Counted from the stretch's first letter, positions 15,762 to 24,687 are shown. The stretch is DNA of 64,000 nucleotides from Bradyrhizobium ottawaense (GCF_900099825.1 NZ_LT629693.1:3545001-3609000); one strand, 5' to 3'. Translations and numbers: made by a program. Notes: generated from the sequence alone by a model not told the origin.

Positions 15762-17819
15762 ATGACAGCACCACCCATTCCGCAAATGGCGCGATACCGC
15801 CAATGGCTCAGCGAGCAACGCGGCCTGCACTTCGCGGACTATGAAGAAATGCGGCAATGGTCGGTTCGCGAGCTCGACGCGTTCTGGCAGAGCATCCGGG
15901 ATTATTTCGAGCTGCGATCGCCGACGCCGCACCGCGCCGTGCTGGCGCAGCGCAAGATGCCGGGCGCGGTCTGGTTCCCGGGCGCTGAGGTCAACTATGC
16001 GCGCCAGGTGCTGCGGCATGTCGAAGCGGCGCATGCCGCGGGTCAGCCCGCGATCGTTTCCTGCGGCGAAGACGGCATCCTGAAAGAGACAAGCTGGCCC
16101 GAGCTGCGGCGCAAGGCGGCCGCTCTGGCGATCCATCTCAGGGCCCGGGGCGTCCGCTCCGGCGATCGCGTCGCGGCCTACCTTCCCAACATCCCCGAGA
16201 CCATCATTGCCTTTCTCGCCACCGCCAGCATCGGCGCGGTATGGAGCGTCTGCGCCCCCGATATGGCGGCGCCCGCCGTGATCGACCGGTTCAAGCAGAT
16301 CGAGCCCAAAATCCTGATCGCGTGCGACGGCGTCACCTATGCCGGCCGCCGCCACGACCGGCGTCAGGTGATCGACGAGTTGCGGCAGTCGCTGCCGAGC
16401 GTCGAGCATGTCATCATCCACCGCGACGGCGCGGTTCGCCCAACGGGCTCCGATGTCCTGCTCTCGACAATCCTGTCGGCGACCGGCGCCGAGATCGACG
16501 CGTTCGAGCCGGACTGGCTGCCGTTCGATCATCCGCTCTGGATCGTCTATTCCAGCGGCACGACCGGACTTCCGAAGCCGATCGTTCACGGCCATGGCGG
16601 CGTCGTCATCGTGGCATTGCCGCTGAACGTGCTGCACAACGATATCGGCTGCAGCTATCGGCCGGAATCGTTCGGCGAGCGTTATCACTGGTATAGCTCG
16701 ACCGGCTGGATCATGTGGAATTGCCAGGTCGCCGGCCTGCGCAACGGCACCACGATCTGCATCTTCGACGGCAGCCCAAGCGGGTCGAAGGAAAATCCGG
16801 ACTGGTCGACGCTGTGGCGCTTTGTCTCGAATTCGAAGACGACGTTCTTCGGCGCGGGGGCGGCGTTCTTCGCCGGTTGCACCAAGGCCGACATTGACCT
16901 CGCCGCCAGCGGCGATCTGTCGCGCCTGCGGGCGCTCGGCTCGACCGGCTCGCCGCTGTCTGCCGACACCCAGCAATGGTTCAACGCGCGCTTCGCCCGC
17001 CTCGCCGAAATCAACGGCAGCATTGCGCAAGCCGGGATGTTCTGGGCCAACATGTCCGGCGGTACCGACTTCGCCGGTGCCTTCATCGGCGCCAACCCCG
17101 AATTGCCGCAGACGCCGGGCCTGATGCAGTGCCGGCTGCTGGGCGCCGCCGTTGAGGCCTTCGACGAGCGGGGCCGCGGCGTCATCGAAGAAGTCGGCGA
17201 ACTCGTCTGCACCGAGCCGATGCCCTCGATGCCGCTAAAATTCTGGAACGACGACGGCGATGCGCGCTACCGCGGCAGCTATTTCGATACCTACCCGGAC
17301 AATTTCGACGGCACCGGCCGCGGCGCGGTCTGGCGCCATGGCGACTGGCTCAAGATCAACACCGACGGCTCCTGCGTGATCTATGGCCGCAGCGACGCCA
17401 CCATCAACCGCCACGGCCTGCGGATGGGCACCAGCGAACTGTATTCGGCGATCGAGGCCCTGCCGGAGGTGCTGGACTCGATGGTGGTCGACCTCGAATA
17501 TCTCGGGCGCGAAAGCTACATGCCGCTGTTTGTGGTGCTGCGGGAAGGTTTCGCGCTCGATCGCGCGATGCGGACACGCATCAACAACGCGATCGAAGCC
17601 GGGCTGTCGCGGCGGTTTCTGCCCAACGAGATCTTCGCTGTGGCCGAGATCCCGCGAACGCTGTCCGGCAAGAAGCAGGAACTGCCGATCAAGAAACTGC
17701 TGCTCGGCCACCCGCTGGAGAAAGTCATCAACAAGGACGCGATGGCCAATCCCGGCTGCCTCGAATGGTATCTCGATTTCGCGGCGAAGCACTTGCAGAA
17801 GAATGCCGGAGCAGCATGA
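15762..17819 (+). CDS. Acetoacetyl-CoA synthetase (acetoacetate-CoA ligase)
   Basis: A 685-residue ANL-superfamily enzyme that activates acetoacetate with ATP and CoA, feeding ketone-body and polyhydroxybutyrate turnover into acetyl-CoA. An ACS_N cap (residues 30-90) is followed by the AMP-binding domain. This has the P-loop SSGTTGLPKPIVHGHGG near 263-279, WYSSTGWIMWNCQVAGL, and the A5/A7 region GDWLKINTDGSCVIYGRSD. The C-terminal lid contains the catalytic Lys near 635 (RTLSGKKQELPIKKLL). Length and the TGWIMWN and KFWNDDG signatures separate it from acetyl-CoA synthetase. It stands alone, facing away from the GH3 gene. Symbols acsA, aacS and acsA2 are used inconsistently, so none is given. 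Confidence 0.94.
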   Translation: MTAPPIPQMARYRQWLSEQRGLHFADYEEMRQWSVRELDAFWQSIRDYFELRSPTPHRAVLAQRKMPGAVWFPGAEVNYARQVLRHVEAAHAAGQPAIVSCGEDGILKETSWPELRRKAAALAIHLRARGVRSGDRVAAYLPNIPETIIAFLATASIGAVWSVCAPDMAAPAVIDRFKQIEPKILIACDGVTYAGRRHDRRQVIDELRQSLPSVEHVIIHRDGAVRPTGSDVLLSTILSATGAEIDAFEPDWLPFDHPLWIVYSSGTTGLPKPIVHGHGGVVIVALPLNVLHNDIGCSYRPESFGERYHWYSSTGWIMWNCQVAGLRNGTTICIFDGSPSGSKENPDWSTLWRFVSNSKTTFFGAGAAFFAGCTKADIDLAASGDLSRLRALGSTGSPLSADTQQWFNARFARLAEINGSIAQAGMFWANMSGGTDFAGAFIGANPELPQTPGLMQCRLLGAAVEAFDERGRGVIEEVGELVCTEPMPSMPLKFWNDDGDARYRGSYFDTYPDNFDGTGRGAVWRHGDWLKINTDGSCVIYGRSDATINRHGLRMGTSELYSAIEALPEVLDSMVVDLEYLGRESYMPLFVVLREGFALDRAMRTRINNAIEAGLSRRFLPNEIFAVAEIPRTLSGKKQELPIKKLLLGHPLEKVINKDAMANPGCLEWYLDFAAKHLQKNAGAA

Positions 17820-17823
17820 GCTG

Positions 17824-17842
17824 AACGGGCCCCCGGCCCGTT
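17824..17842 (+). terminator. Hairpin after acetoacetyl-CoA synthetase
   Basis: Perfect eight-base arms AACGGGCC and GGCCCGTT around CCC, starting five bases after the stop codon. There is no T-run, so it may stabilise the mRNA end or act with Rho rather than as a classic intrinsic terminator. Confidence 0.4.
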
Positions 17843-17902
17843 GAACGCAGCAACTCTCGGTCCTACATAGAGCCGGCCGAGCAAAACCAAGGGAGAACCG
17901 AG

Positions 17903-18415
17903 ATGGCTGAGAAGACCGAGCGGGCCGTTCTGGCCGGTGGGTGTTTTTGGGGCATGCAGGATCTGATCCGCAAGATGAGCGGCGTGATTTCGACCCGCGT
18001 CGGCTACTCCGGCGGCGATGTTCGCAACGCTACCTACCGCAACCACGGCACCCATGCCGAAGCGATCGAGATCGTCTTCGACCCGCGGCTGCTCAGTTAC
18101 CGGCAACTGCTCGAATTCTTTTTCCAGATCCACGATCCGTCGACGCGCAACCGCCAGGGCAACGACATCGGCATGAGCTATCGCTCGGCGATTTTCTATA
18201 CCAGCCCCGAGCAGGAGCGCGTGGCCCGCGACACCATCGCGGATGTCGATGCGTCGGGAATTTGGCCGGGCAAGGCCACCACCGAAGTCGCGGCCGCCGG
18301 AGACTTCTGGGAAGCCGAGCCGGAACATCAGGATTATCTCGAACGCTATCCCGACGGCTACACCTGCCATTTCGTCCGTCCGGGCTGGCGCCTGCCACAA
18401 CGCAAGGTTGGATAA
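17903..18415 (+). CDS. msrA: Peptide-methionine (S)-S-oxide reductase MsrA
   Basis: A 170-residue enzyme that repairs oxidised methionine. The catalytic motif GCFWG carries Cys14, and the other family blocks follow: [51 protein letters not shown], and [13 protein letters not shown]. The only other Cys is in [10 protein letters not shown] near 152. This fits MsrA forms with fewer recycling cysteines than the E. coli enzyme. Cytoplasmic, no signal peptide. GGGAGAACCGAG precedes the ATG. Stand-alone gene. Confidence 0.96.
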   Translation: MAEKTERAVLAGGCFWGMQDLIRKMSGVISTRVGYSGGDVRNATYRNHGTHAEAIEIVFDPRLLSYRQLLEFFFQIHDPSTRNRQGNDIGMSYRSAIFYTSPEQERVARDTIADVDASGIWPGKATTEVAAAGDFWEAEPEHQDYLERYPDGYTCHFVRPGWRLPQRKVG

Positions 18416-18451
18416 AGGCTAAACTCCCGGCGACCTAAACGAATCCAATGC

Positions 18452-18472
18452 CGGCAGCGCACGTTGCTGCCG
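18452..18472 (+). terminator. Hairpin downstream of msrA
   Basis: CGGCAGC (18452-18458) and GCTGCCG (18466-18472) with a seven-base loop, 37 bp after msrA. No T-run follows, so termination is only a suggestion. The base composition becomes less GC-rich just after this point. Confidence 0.35.
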
Positions 18473-18652
18473 CTACCAGCGATACGGTGAATGTGGTTAC
18501 CAATTAAATCAACCGCTCGCTTTTCCGCCTCCTGTAATATTTCGATAACATCTGCTCACTTATCTCGCTTTTCTGCCTTCGAAGGCTTCTTGGCCAACTC
18601 CGCTGCCATAAGGAAGCGTTTGGTTTCTGAGCTGAGATGGATCGAAACAAGG

Positions 18653-18850
18653 TCAAATAGCTTGCATGAGCGACTTCAAAACATCTGGCTTAGTTACGAC
18701 GTCGAACTTCAAAAACACGATATCTCTTGTCCTTATGCTCTGCCACAAACGCGCGGCCCAAACGATCTGGTCTGGCAACTCGTCCAAATCCAGATCGGTT
18801 CCATTGCAAGACTCCCTGCACGGTAAGCCTCGAAACGGATGTCTGATACA
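18653..18850 (-). pseudogene. Possible gene fragment
   Basis: A 65-codon open frame without a start codon, ending at TGA 18653-18655. Its translation (DLDLDELPDQIVWAARLWQ, then TRDIVFLKFDVVTKPDVLKSLMQAI) has the composition of a real amphipathic protein rather than of random sequence. A stop (TAA 18851-18853) closes it upstream. I do not recognise the family. It may be the 3' remnant of a lost gene; random open frame is the alternative. Confidence 0.3.
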
Positions 18851-18970
18851 TTAGAGTTTTCCCACTTACCCCACCGGAGAGGGAAAATCACGAGCGTAAA
18901 GCATGCTTTTTTTGAAACTGCCCCCGCCATTTCGCAAAAAGTCTGCGACCGCGTTGTCCATGGTGTCACG

Positions 18971-19198
18971 ATGCCGGACTGGTTTGTCACTTTTGAAATC
19001 CGCAAACGCGGCTTGCTGCATAAGAGAGAGCGCAGCCCTCGCGAAAGCAGAATGTTTGCGACCGAAGCCGAAGCCAAAATGTTCGCGCGTGCGAAATTGG
19101 ACGAAGGACTGATCGTATTCGCTGGTACCGTCAGCCCCTATTCCCCCAAGCAATTAATCCTCCCAAACGACATCGCTCGTTGGCTCACCGAGCAGTAG
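18971..19198 (+). CDS. Small hypothetical protein
   Basis: A 75-residue product if it starts at MPDWFVTFEIRKRG. The frame is open upstream to an ATG at 18839, which would give 119 residues. The C-terminal two thirds (ESRMFATEAEAKMFARAKLDEG, then LILPNDIARWLTE) look like a real small alpha/beta protein. I recall very similar short bradyrhizobial hypotheticals ending in the same way. There is no clear ribosome-binding site for the short start. Codon use is less GC-rich than in neighbouring core genes, in keeping with an accessory region. Function unknown. Confidence 0.55.
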   Translation: MPDWFVTFEIRKRGLLHKRERSPRESRMFATEAEAKMFARAKLDEGLIVFAGTVSPYSPKQLILPNDIARWLTEQ

Positions 19199-19414
19199 CG
19201 CGAACGCGCTGAGTGACCTCCATTCTGAGGACCAGTCCGCCTCGCTCATCATGTCGGCTCGCGCTTGAGCGGCAGATAGCCGGTATTAGACACGACCACC
19301 CTTGATTTCTCCTTGAGTGTTGCCATTTTGGCACGCGCACTCGGAGTTCTTGGGTCTACCTTCGACACGTGTACGGCGGCACATTGCCATCCACATGCGA
19401 GCAAGGGGATTGAA

Positions 19415-20167
19415 ATGATGAAGAAATTTCTGCTTTCCGCAGCCGTCGCACTTGGCGCGGCTTCACCTGCACTGGCTGCTGACATGGCCGTCAAGGCCGT
19501 GCCGATGGCCCCTATCCCGGTGATCTATAATTGGAGCGGCTTCTACATCGGCGCAAACGGCGGCTGGGGCCAGAGCCGCAACTGTGTGGACTTTGTCGGT
19601 GTGGCTGGCGTAGTCGTCGCTGATGGCTGCCGCGAGCGCTCCGGGGGCCTCGTCGGCGGCCAGATCGGTTATCGCTGGCAAGCCAACCAGTGGGTGTTCG
19701 GCCTGGAAGCACAGGGCGATTGGGCGGATCTCAGCAACCAGCGCGTCAGCGTGTTCAATCCTACGCTCTCCACTCGCACCAAAACCGATGGAATCGGCCT
19801 CTTTACCGGCCAGATCGGGTATGCATGGAACGCCTCGCTGTTTTACATCAAGGGCGGCGCGGCGGTGACAGACAACCGCTTTAGCATCCTCGATAACCTC
19901 ACTGGCGTTGAACTGGCCGCGGCAAGCGCGACCCGCTGGGGTGGCACCGTGGGTGTTGGATGGGAGTATGGCTTCGCACCGAATTGGTCCGCCGGTATCG
20001 AATACGATCACCTATTTATGGGCCACGCGAATAATTCGTTCACGGCTACCGATCCGCGTCTTGTCGGTTTCCTCAACGATCGGATCAGTCAAGATGTGGA
20101 TATGGTCACCTTACGCATCAACTACCGCTTTGGCGGCTACGGAGCGCCGGTGACCGCTCGCTATTGA
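19415..20167 (+). CDS. Outer membrane beta-barrel protein (Omp25/Omp31/RopB-like)
   Basis: A 250-residue outer membrane protein. Signal peptide residues 1-22 (MKKFLLSAAVALGAASPALAA), then the family opening YNWSGFYIGANGGWGQS. The barrel strands alternate (GLVGGQIGYRWQANQWVFGL, GLFTGQIGYAWNASLFYIKGG, GTVGVGWEYGFAPNWSAGIE, VDMVTLRINYRFGG), ending in the aromatic C-terminal residue Tyr needed for insertion. About eight strands. AAGGGGAT lies before the ATG at 19415. A strong terminator follows at 20193. Such proteins are abundant in rhizobia as structural porins or surface antigens; the ligand is unknown. Confidence 0.93.
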   Translation: MMKKFLLSAAVALGAASPALAADMAVKAVPMAPIPVIYNWSGFYIGANGGWGQSRNCVDFVGVAGVVVADGCRERSGGLVGGQIGYRWQANQWVFGLEAQGDWADLSNQRVSVFNPTLSTRTKTDGIGLFTGQIGYAWNASLFYIKGGAAVTDNRFSILDNLTGVELAAASATRWGGTVGVGWEYGFAPNWSAGIEYDHLFMGHANNSFTATDPRLVGFLNDRISQDVDMVTLRINYRFGGYGAPVTARY

Positions 20168-20192
20168 TCACTGCCCAACTCCAGCAACCCTA

Positions 20193-20220
20193 AGCCCCGG
20201 CATCGTCCGGGGCTTTTTTT
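20193..20220 (+). terminator. Rho-independent terminator of the outer membrane protein gene
   Basis: AGCCCCGG (20193-20200), six-base loop, CCGGGGCT (20207-20214), followed by a run of seven T, 25 bp after the stop codon. Confidence 0.9.
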
Positions 20221-20411
20221 CGGCCAAATGCGGGTTAGGCAAGTCGATGCCTTCCAGCACGCTAGTGGCAAGTTTCATTGAGCTCATTTCTCACTCGGTT
20301 CCACTTCTATACAATTTTAGAAAGTCATTCCGCCTGACTTTTAATTAAGAATTGAGCGGACTAAAGATTTTCCCTGCTACCCACGTTGTGATCAGTTTGG
20401 GGAGTTGTCTG

Positions 20412-20705
20412 ATGATCGAGCTTCGGGCTCAGCAACGAATTTCAGTCAATTGCCTTGCGCTGCTTCAAGTTCACGGTGTTCGCGGCGTTCACCCCTGCCG
20501 AGTGGTGAACCTCCATGATCACGGAGCTGCGCTTCATTGCTCTACGCATCACGTTGCCGCCTTCGAGCTTGTTCTCTCATTGGATGGTTTCAAGACAACA
20601 AAGCACTGCCACGTGGTATGGAGGGAGGGGAATGCGTGCGGTGTCGAATTTCTAGATCGAAACCACGCCTCAGTCGCCAACGTGCAGGGGCCACGAATCG
20701 CCTAG
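20412..20705 (+). CDS. Single-domain PilZ-like protein
   Basis: A 97-residue protein covering little more than one PilZ domain. The first c-di-GMP-binding motif RxxxR is present (Arg5 and Arg9 in LRAQQRISV). The second motif is degenerate: NLHDHG (33-38), where (D/N)xSxxG is usual, so Ser is replaced by His. Later strands match the fold (ALHCSTHHVAAFELVLSLDG, CHVVWREGNACGVEFLDR). GGAG lies seven bases before the ATG at 20412. It stands alone in the accessory stretch, 190 bp after the terminator. It may bind c-di-GMP weakly or not at all; target unknown. Confidence 0.8.
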   Translation: MIELRAQQRISVNCLALLQVHGVRGVHPCRVVNLHDHGAALHCSTHHVAAFELVLSLDGFKTTKHCHVVWREGNACGVEFLDRNHASVANVQGPRIA

Positions 20706-21091
20706 GACAACCCGCGTTGCGTTCCGTGATGGTGAAATGTGCCATGCTAACGCTCTAGGGCGTGACTTCCGATTTTGACACGCGACGTACATGGCGCGAT
20801 GTCCGAGTTGAATTCGCTTTCGGGTGTAAAACGGAAATTCGACTTTAAGGCTGTCAGGACCCTTTTGACCCCGAACGGACGTCGGGCGTTTAGGCTTATA
20901 GCGTTTCGCAGAGAACCACGTTGACGTTGCAACGGCGGCTCTACGATGGCCCCACAAGAGACATCCGCCAGCGCTTGGTGCGCACCGTCGGAGCCGATGT
21001 TTCATCAGTATTGATACAGATCAAGGTAGATGGACTCTGGCGGGTGATGTTGCGGGGCGATTAATTCGGGCAACACACTGCGGAGAGCAGG

Positions 21092-21181
21092 ATGTCGAGG
21101 CTGAAACTATTTGGACCGTCGCTTGCCATTCTTTTGGCCTCGACCCTATCTCAGCCGTTGGCCACACCCATGGTCGTATGA
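21092..21181 (+). pseudogene. Truncated secreted-protein gene (signal peptide only)
   Basis: ATG at 21092 is preceded by GGAGAGCAGG and encodes a textbook signal peptide (basic MSRLKLFG, hydrophobic PSLAILLASTLSQPLA) but stops with TGA after 29 codons. The start signals of a secreted protein therefore survive without the mature part, which suggests gene decay. A tiny functional leader is less likely. Confidence 0.5.
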
Positions 21182-21666
21182 CCCCCGGGGCAGGGAAATT
21201 GTCAGACTAAGCATGTTCTTTGTGAAAGAAGCTGCGGCTACCAGCCGTTCACCTCGCAAACAGAACCAAGACCATAAGAACCACGGGAAGAGAACCGAAG
21301 CCGTATACCGCAGGAAAAAAACGGCATCGCTATCGAGAGCGGTGAAGATTCGCGGGTTGAGCCGCAAAAAGAAGCTGCGCGGCGCCGCTTCGGCAACACG
21401 TCCCGGCGACGTTTCAACTTCTTGAACGCCGGGGGTCGCTGGTGTGTGATGCTCCGGCGGAGGCGTTGCCGTCGCGGTGGGTGTCTCCGGCGTGAGGTTA
21501 CGTAACGAGAAGGGCGTGGTGCTTGAACTTCGGGGCGCTAAGTTCGGGGTAGAGGCATCCGCCAATTTGGCCTCAATAACCATTACGATGAAATGATGCT
21601 GGCCAGCAGTGTCAACGAGCCGGGGTGCCCACGTTGCGCCCTAGGCGCCGTCGTCGATTTGCTTGA

Positions 21667-21834
21667 AGCTTCAAACGTCTGGGAGACGGGATACATGGGC
21701 AGGCCATCGAGCGTGGCGATCTTCCGCTTGAGACAATGACCGACCGGCAACTCATGGCGATCATCCGAGGCGGATCACGTGAACCGTTGATTGAACCTGC
21801 GCTTATTTGCGATCCTATTCCCGAAACGACATAG
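21667..21834 (+). pseudogene. Remnant open frame next to tRNA-Ser
   Basis: A 55-codon frame open from a TGA at 21664 to TAG at 21832-21834, with no start codon at its beginning. It reads GDGIHGQAIERGDLPLETMT, then DRQLMAIIRGGSREPLIEPA. The charged, helix-rich style resembles the C-terminus of small phage or mobile-element proteins, but I cannot name a family. It ends 94 bp from the tRNA 3' end. Confidence 0.35.
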
Positions 21835-21928
21835 CGGTGGATTGCGCAGCGCTTGGGGACTGATTTGGGGACCGACCTACCAAATATTTCAAATATATAA
21901 GGAATATCAGGTACTTAAACGCATAATA

Positions 21929-22018
21929 TGGCGGAGAGGGAGGGATTCGAACCCCCGATAGGCTTGCACCTATGCCGCATTTCGAGTGCGGTGCATTCGA
22001 CCACTCTGCCACCTCTCC
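21929..22018 (-). tRNA. tRNA-Ser (anticodon CGA)
   Basis: A 90-nt class II tRNA. Acceptor GGAGAGG pairs with CCTCTCC; the D-arm contains GCAGAGTGGTCGAATGC; anticodon stem-loop CCGCA-CTCGAAA-TGCGG has anticodon CGA. There is a long variable arm (ATAGGTGCAAGCCTAT), T-loop GGTTCGAATCC, and an encoded 3' CCA at 21929-21931. It reads serine UCG codons. Confidence 0.96.
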
Positions 22019-22140
22019 AGGCGCCAATTGGGGTGATTCCTCACCCGCGGTCGGGGCGAGTTCTAGGCGAGGACGGCAGGCCAGACAAGGCGCGGTGCCA
22101 ACAATTCCGAGGGGCCTGAAGCCCGAAAATGGAGCCTGGA

Positions 22141-23004
22141 ATGGAGCATTTGACGGTTCAGGCCAACAATGCGGCGTTCCACGTCGCCCGGATCGGGACC
22201 GGGCAGCCGCTGTTGCTGCTGCACGGCTGGCCCGAATTCTGGCTGAGCTGGGAGCCGGCCATGACGCGGCTCGCCAACCGCTTCACGCTGTACGCCCCGG
22301 ACCTGCGCGGTTTTGGCGACAGCGACAAGCCGGAGGGAATATTTGGGCCCGATCAGCAGGCCGCAGACATTTTGGCGTTGATGGACGCGCTCGGCCTGAA
22401 GCAGGCCGGCATCGTCGGGCATGATGTCGGTGGCGCGCTGATGCAGCCGCTCGCCCGCACTGCGCCGGCCCGCGTGGCCGGATTGTTCTTCTTCGATTTC
22501 GTCTATCCCGGCATCGGACCGCGGATGGCAGAGCCGGAGCGGCTCAATAATATCTGGTACCAATCTTTCCACCAGATGGAGATGGCCCCTCACCTCGTCG
22601 GCGCCACGCGCGAAAGCTGCCGGCTCTATATCGGTCATTTCCTGCGGCAATGGTCGCACCGCAAGCACGCGTTCGACGACGTGCTGGAGCAGTTCACCGA
22701 CAATTTTCTTAAAGCCGGCAATCTCGCCGGCGGCTTCGCGCATTATCGCGCCGCCCATGCCGGCCGCGTCAGAATGATGAAAGGCGAAGCGCCGCAATTG
22801 GCTCCGATCGAAGTGCCGACCTGCGTTCGCTGGGCCGAGCACGATCCGCTGTTTCCCTATGCGTGGACCGATCGGCTCGGCGAGACGTTTTCCGATCTCG
22901 ATCTCGCGATGTTTGGGAATGTCGGACACTTTCCGCATCGCGAGGATTCCGATCGCGCGGCAAGCGAAATTGCGGCGTTTTTCACGCGCATCGGCTGGAT
23001 CTAG
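22141..23004 (+). CDS. Alpha/beta hydrolase, epoxide hydrolase / haloacid dehalogenase-like
   Basis: A 287-residue alpha/beta-hydrolase. Oxyanion motif HGWP (residues 28-31), nucleophile elbow GHDVGG with Asp95, and His263 in NVGHFPHRED give an Asp-His pair. An Asp rather than Ser nucleophile points to the epoxide hydrolase / haloalkane or haloacetate dehalogenase branch. A cap domain spans about 130-215. FGDSDKP is the family's usual post-strand-4 motif. The second in-frame ATG (22141) has GGAG six bases upstream and is preferred to the one at 22129. No signal peptide. Substrate is not predictable from sequence. It begins 120 bp from the tRNA gene. Confidence 0.87.
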   Translation: MEHLTVQANNAAFHVARIGTGQPLLLLHGWPEFWLSWEPAMTRLANRFTLYAPDLRGFGDSDKPEGIFGPDQQAADILALMDALGLKQAGIVGHDVGGALMQPLARTAPARVAGLFFFDFVYPGIGPRMAEPERLNNIWYQSFHQMEMAPHLVGATRESCRLYIGHFLRQWSHRKHAFDDVLEQFTDNFLKAGNLAGGFAHYRAAHAGRVRMMKGEAPQLAPIEVPTCVRWAEHDPLFPYAWTDRLGETFSDLDLAMFGNVGHFPHREDSDRAASEIAAFFTRIGWI

Positions 23005-23198
23005 ATCAGAAAAAGGTGGGGCCGCCAGACGCGACAAAACACTGACGGCCCCGTGCCGCTTCATCGAAATTCTGGCTGGGAAGTGCGGCTTCGCCGGCCA
23101 GAGGGGAGCGACAAGATGACGGTAGCAATGCGGGCGGAAACGGCAACGCGATCTCGATTTTAACCTAACCAGTCAACCTTACCGCGCGAGAGCAAGGG

Positions 23199-24299
23199 TT
23201 AATCCTTGCTCTTCTTCGCCTTCTTCTCGTCCTTGCCGTTATCCTTCCGGCGGTTGGTAAAGCGTGCATTGCCGAGCCCGGTACCGATGGTCAGTACGCC
23301 CCAGTGCTCGACATCCTGCATGAACGGAACCTCGGAAAGCCCCTGCGCCACGCCATCGTTGTGCATCAGCACCACGGTGTCGTGACCGCCGATCTCGGGA
23401 ATCGCTTCCACGAGGCTCGCCGGCAGATTGAATTTGCTGCTCTCCCAATTGCCCGGCAGATTCTGCGCGCCCTTCTCGATCGTGCCGTCCTCGTTGATGA
23501 CCCCGGGACAGGCGATGCCGATGAACGGCGCCAGCTTCAGGCCTTCCTTCTCGGATGCGGCGATCAGATCCTTCAGCATCGTGACCAGCCGTTTCACCGC
23601 GCCCTCGCGCGTCGGCTCGTCGTTGGCGTGCCGCCATAGTTCGGACTTCCACACCGCGGCTTTGGAGAGATCCGGCGCCTTCTTCCAGCGCGTTGCGACC
23701 ACGCCGCAGCGGATGTTGGTGCCGCCGATGTCGACGGCGAGAATGCTGTCATGGGCTTCGAAGATCCATGACGGCGCCAGATGCAGCGTGCCGATCAGGC
23801 CGGCGTCATCGGGATGAAAACGGATCGGCACCAGATCGACCTTGAAGTCTGCGGCCTTGAGGATGATGTCGGTGCGGGCGATCGCGAGTTCGCCGACCCG
23901 GCTCTGCCGAAAGCCGCCGCCGACCACGATGCGTTCGGTATCCGCCCAGGCCTTGGTCTTGAGAAATTTCCCGGTCACATGGGCCAATTCCTGCGCGAAT
24001 TCCTCGATCGCGCCGTGCACCAATGCCGAAGCATGGATATCGTCGCCGACCAGTGCCTCGTCGAGCTCGCTCTTGGCGATCTCCCCGGCGGATTTCTTGC
24101 CTAACGGATCGTCGCCGTTCTTCTTCAGCGGCTCGCGCAACCCGTCCAGAATCGCGCGAAACGCCCCCTTGCTGGCGCGATCGCCGAGAAAGCCGTCGTC
24201 GTCCTTCAGCTCGATATTGAAGCTGTCGACCTCCACCGACGGTAGCCGGGTGGCGCCGTGGCGGGCGATGCCCGTGGTCGTGACGATGTCTTCTGCCAT
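23199..24299 (-). CDS. ROK/glucokinase-type sugar kinase with circularly permuted motif order
   Basis: A 366-residue ASKHA-fold protein with recognisable ROK/glucokinase motifs in an unusual order. The adenosine/C-terminal element [13 protein letters not shown] comes first (residues 124-136), followed by [11 protein letters not shown]. The phosphate-1 loop [15 protein letters not shown], normally at the N-terminus, begins near residue 187. Then come [20 protein letters not shown], the catalytic Asp315 (MHNDGVAQG) and the phosphate-2 loop [11 protein letters not shown] (338-348), and a Lys-rich tail. The zinc-binding CxCGxxGCxE motif of ROK regulators is absent, as is any DNA-binding domain. 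All catalytic elements remain, so it is probably an active kinase of unknown substrate. Stand-alone gene opposite rplU. Confidence 0.82.
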   Translation of the reverse strand: MAEDIVTTTGIARHGATRLPSVEVDSFNIELKDDDGFLGDRASKGAFRAILDGLREPLKKNGDDPLGKKSAGEIAKSELDEALVGDDIHASALVHGAIEEFAQELAHVTGKFLKTKAWADTERIVVGGGFRQSRVGELAIARTDIILKAADFKVDLVPIRFHPDDAGLIGTLHLAPSWIFEAHDSILAVDIGGTNIRCGVVATRWKKAPDLSKAAVWKSELWRHANDEPTREGAVKRLVTMLKDLIAASEKEGLKLAPFIGIACPGVINEDGTIEKGAQNLPGNWESSKFNLPASLVEAIPEIGGHDTVVLMHNDGVAQGLSEVPFMQDVEHWGVLTIGTGLGNARFTNRRKDNGKDEKKAKKSKD

Positions 24300-24687
24300 G
24301 TTGCCCCTGCCCTGCCCGATTTCGGCAGGACAACGGGCAGGGAACCCTTTGGTTTCAAGGGGGACGAATGGCGAGTGGCGAATAGCAATTGGCGCGTCCG
24401 TTCCACCCCATTGGCCATTCGCTATTCGCCATTCGCCCTTTTCGGCCCAAATCCCTCATTTTTGGCTACTTTTCGGGTCCGTTTTCCTTGACTCATGGCG
24501 TTCAGCGGCTATAAGTCCCCGCATCCGGCGCGGGATTTCTCGCGCCGCTTGTTTTTGCGCGATTTTGAGGGGTTCGCCCCCGATCCGCGCGAAAATCGTA
24601 CCCATAACGACTGACCAAAAAGCCGACCCGGGCAAACCCTTTATGGGACACGTCCGAGGCCGGGATCGAACACGAAGGAATAAAACG
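24300..24687. other. Intergenic region holding the rplU leader and a dispersed repeat
   Basis: About 390 bp between the divergent ROK gene and rplU, with no gene seen. The left half contains the GAATGGCGAGTGG repeat (24365-24438). The right half must carry the rplU-rpmA promoter and a leader of unknown function. Confidence 0.5.
24365..24438. repeat. Dispersed inverted repeat, GAATGGCGAGTGG family, copy 1
   Basis: CGAATGGCGAGTGGCGAATA (left) and TATTCGCCATTCG (right) are largely complementary around a loop near 24395-24410. A closely related copy lies between atpD and atpC at 46009-46086. Confidence 0.65.

Larger units (their letters stand above)
20706..21928. other. Gene-poor, partly decayed stretch before tRNA-Ser
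   Basis: About 1.2 kb without an intact gene that I can support. It contains a signal-peptide fragment (21092-21181), an open-frame remnant (21667-21834) and a very basic open frame near 21214-21425 (Lys/Arg-rich, no ribosome-binding site). The last 100 bp before the tRNA are AT-rich (ATATTTCAAATATATAAGG). It abuts the 3' end of a tRNA gene, a usual site for integrative elements, but no integrase was found. Confidence 0.5.

Noticed and set aside
21929..22018. Active integrative element at tRNA-Ser
   Set aside because: No integrase or direct repeat of the tRNA end was seen; only remnants are reported.
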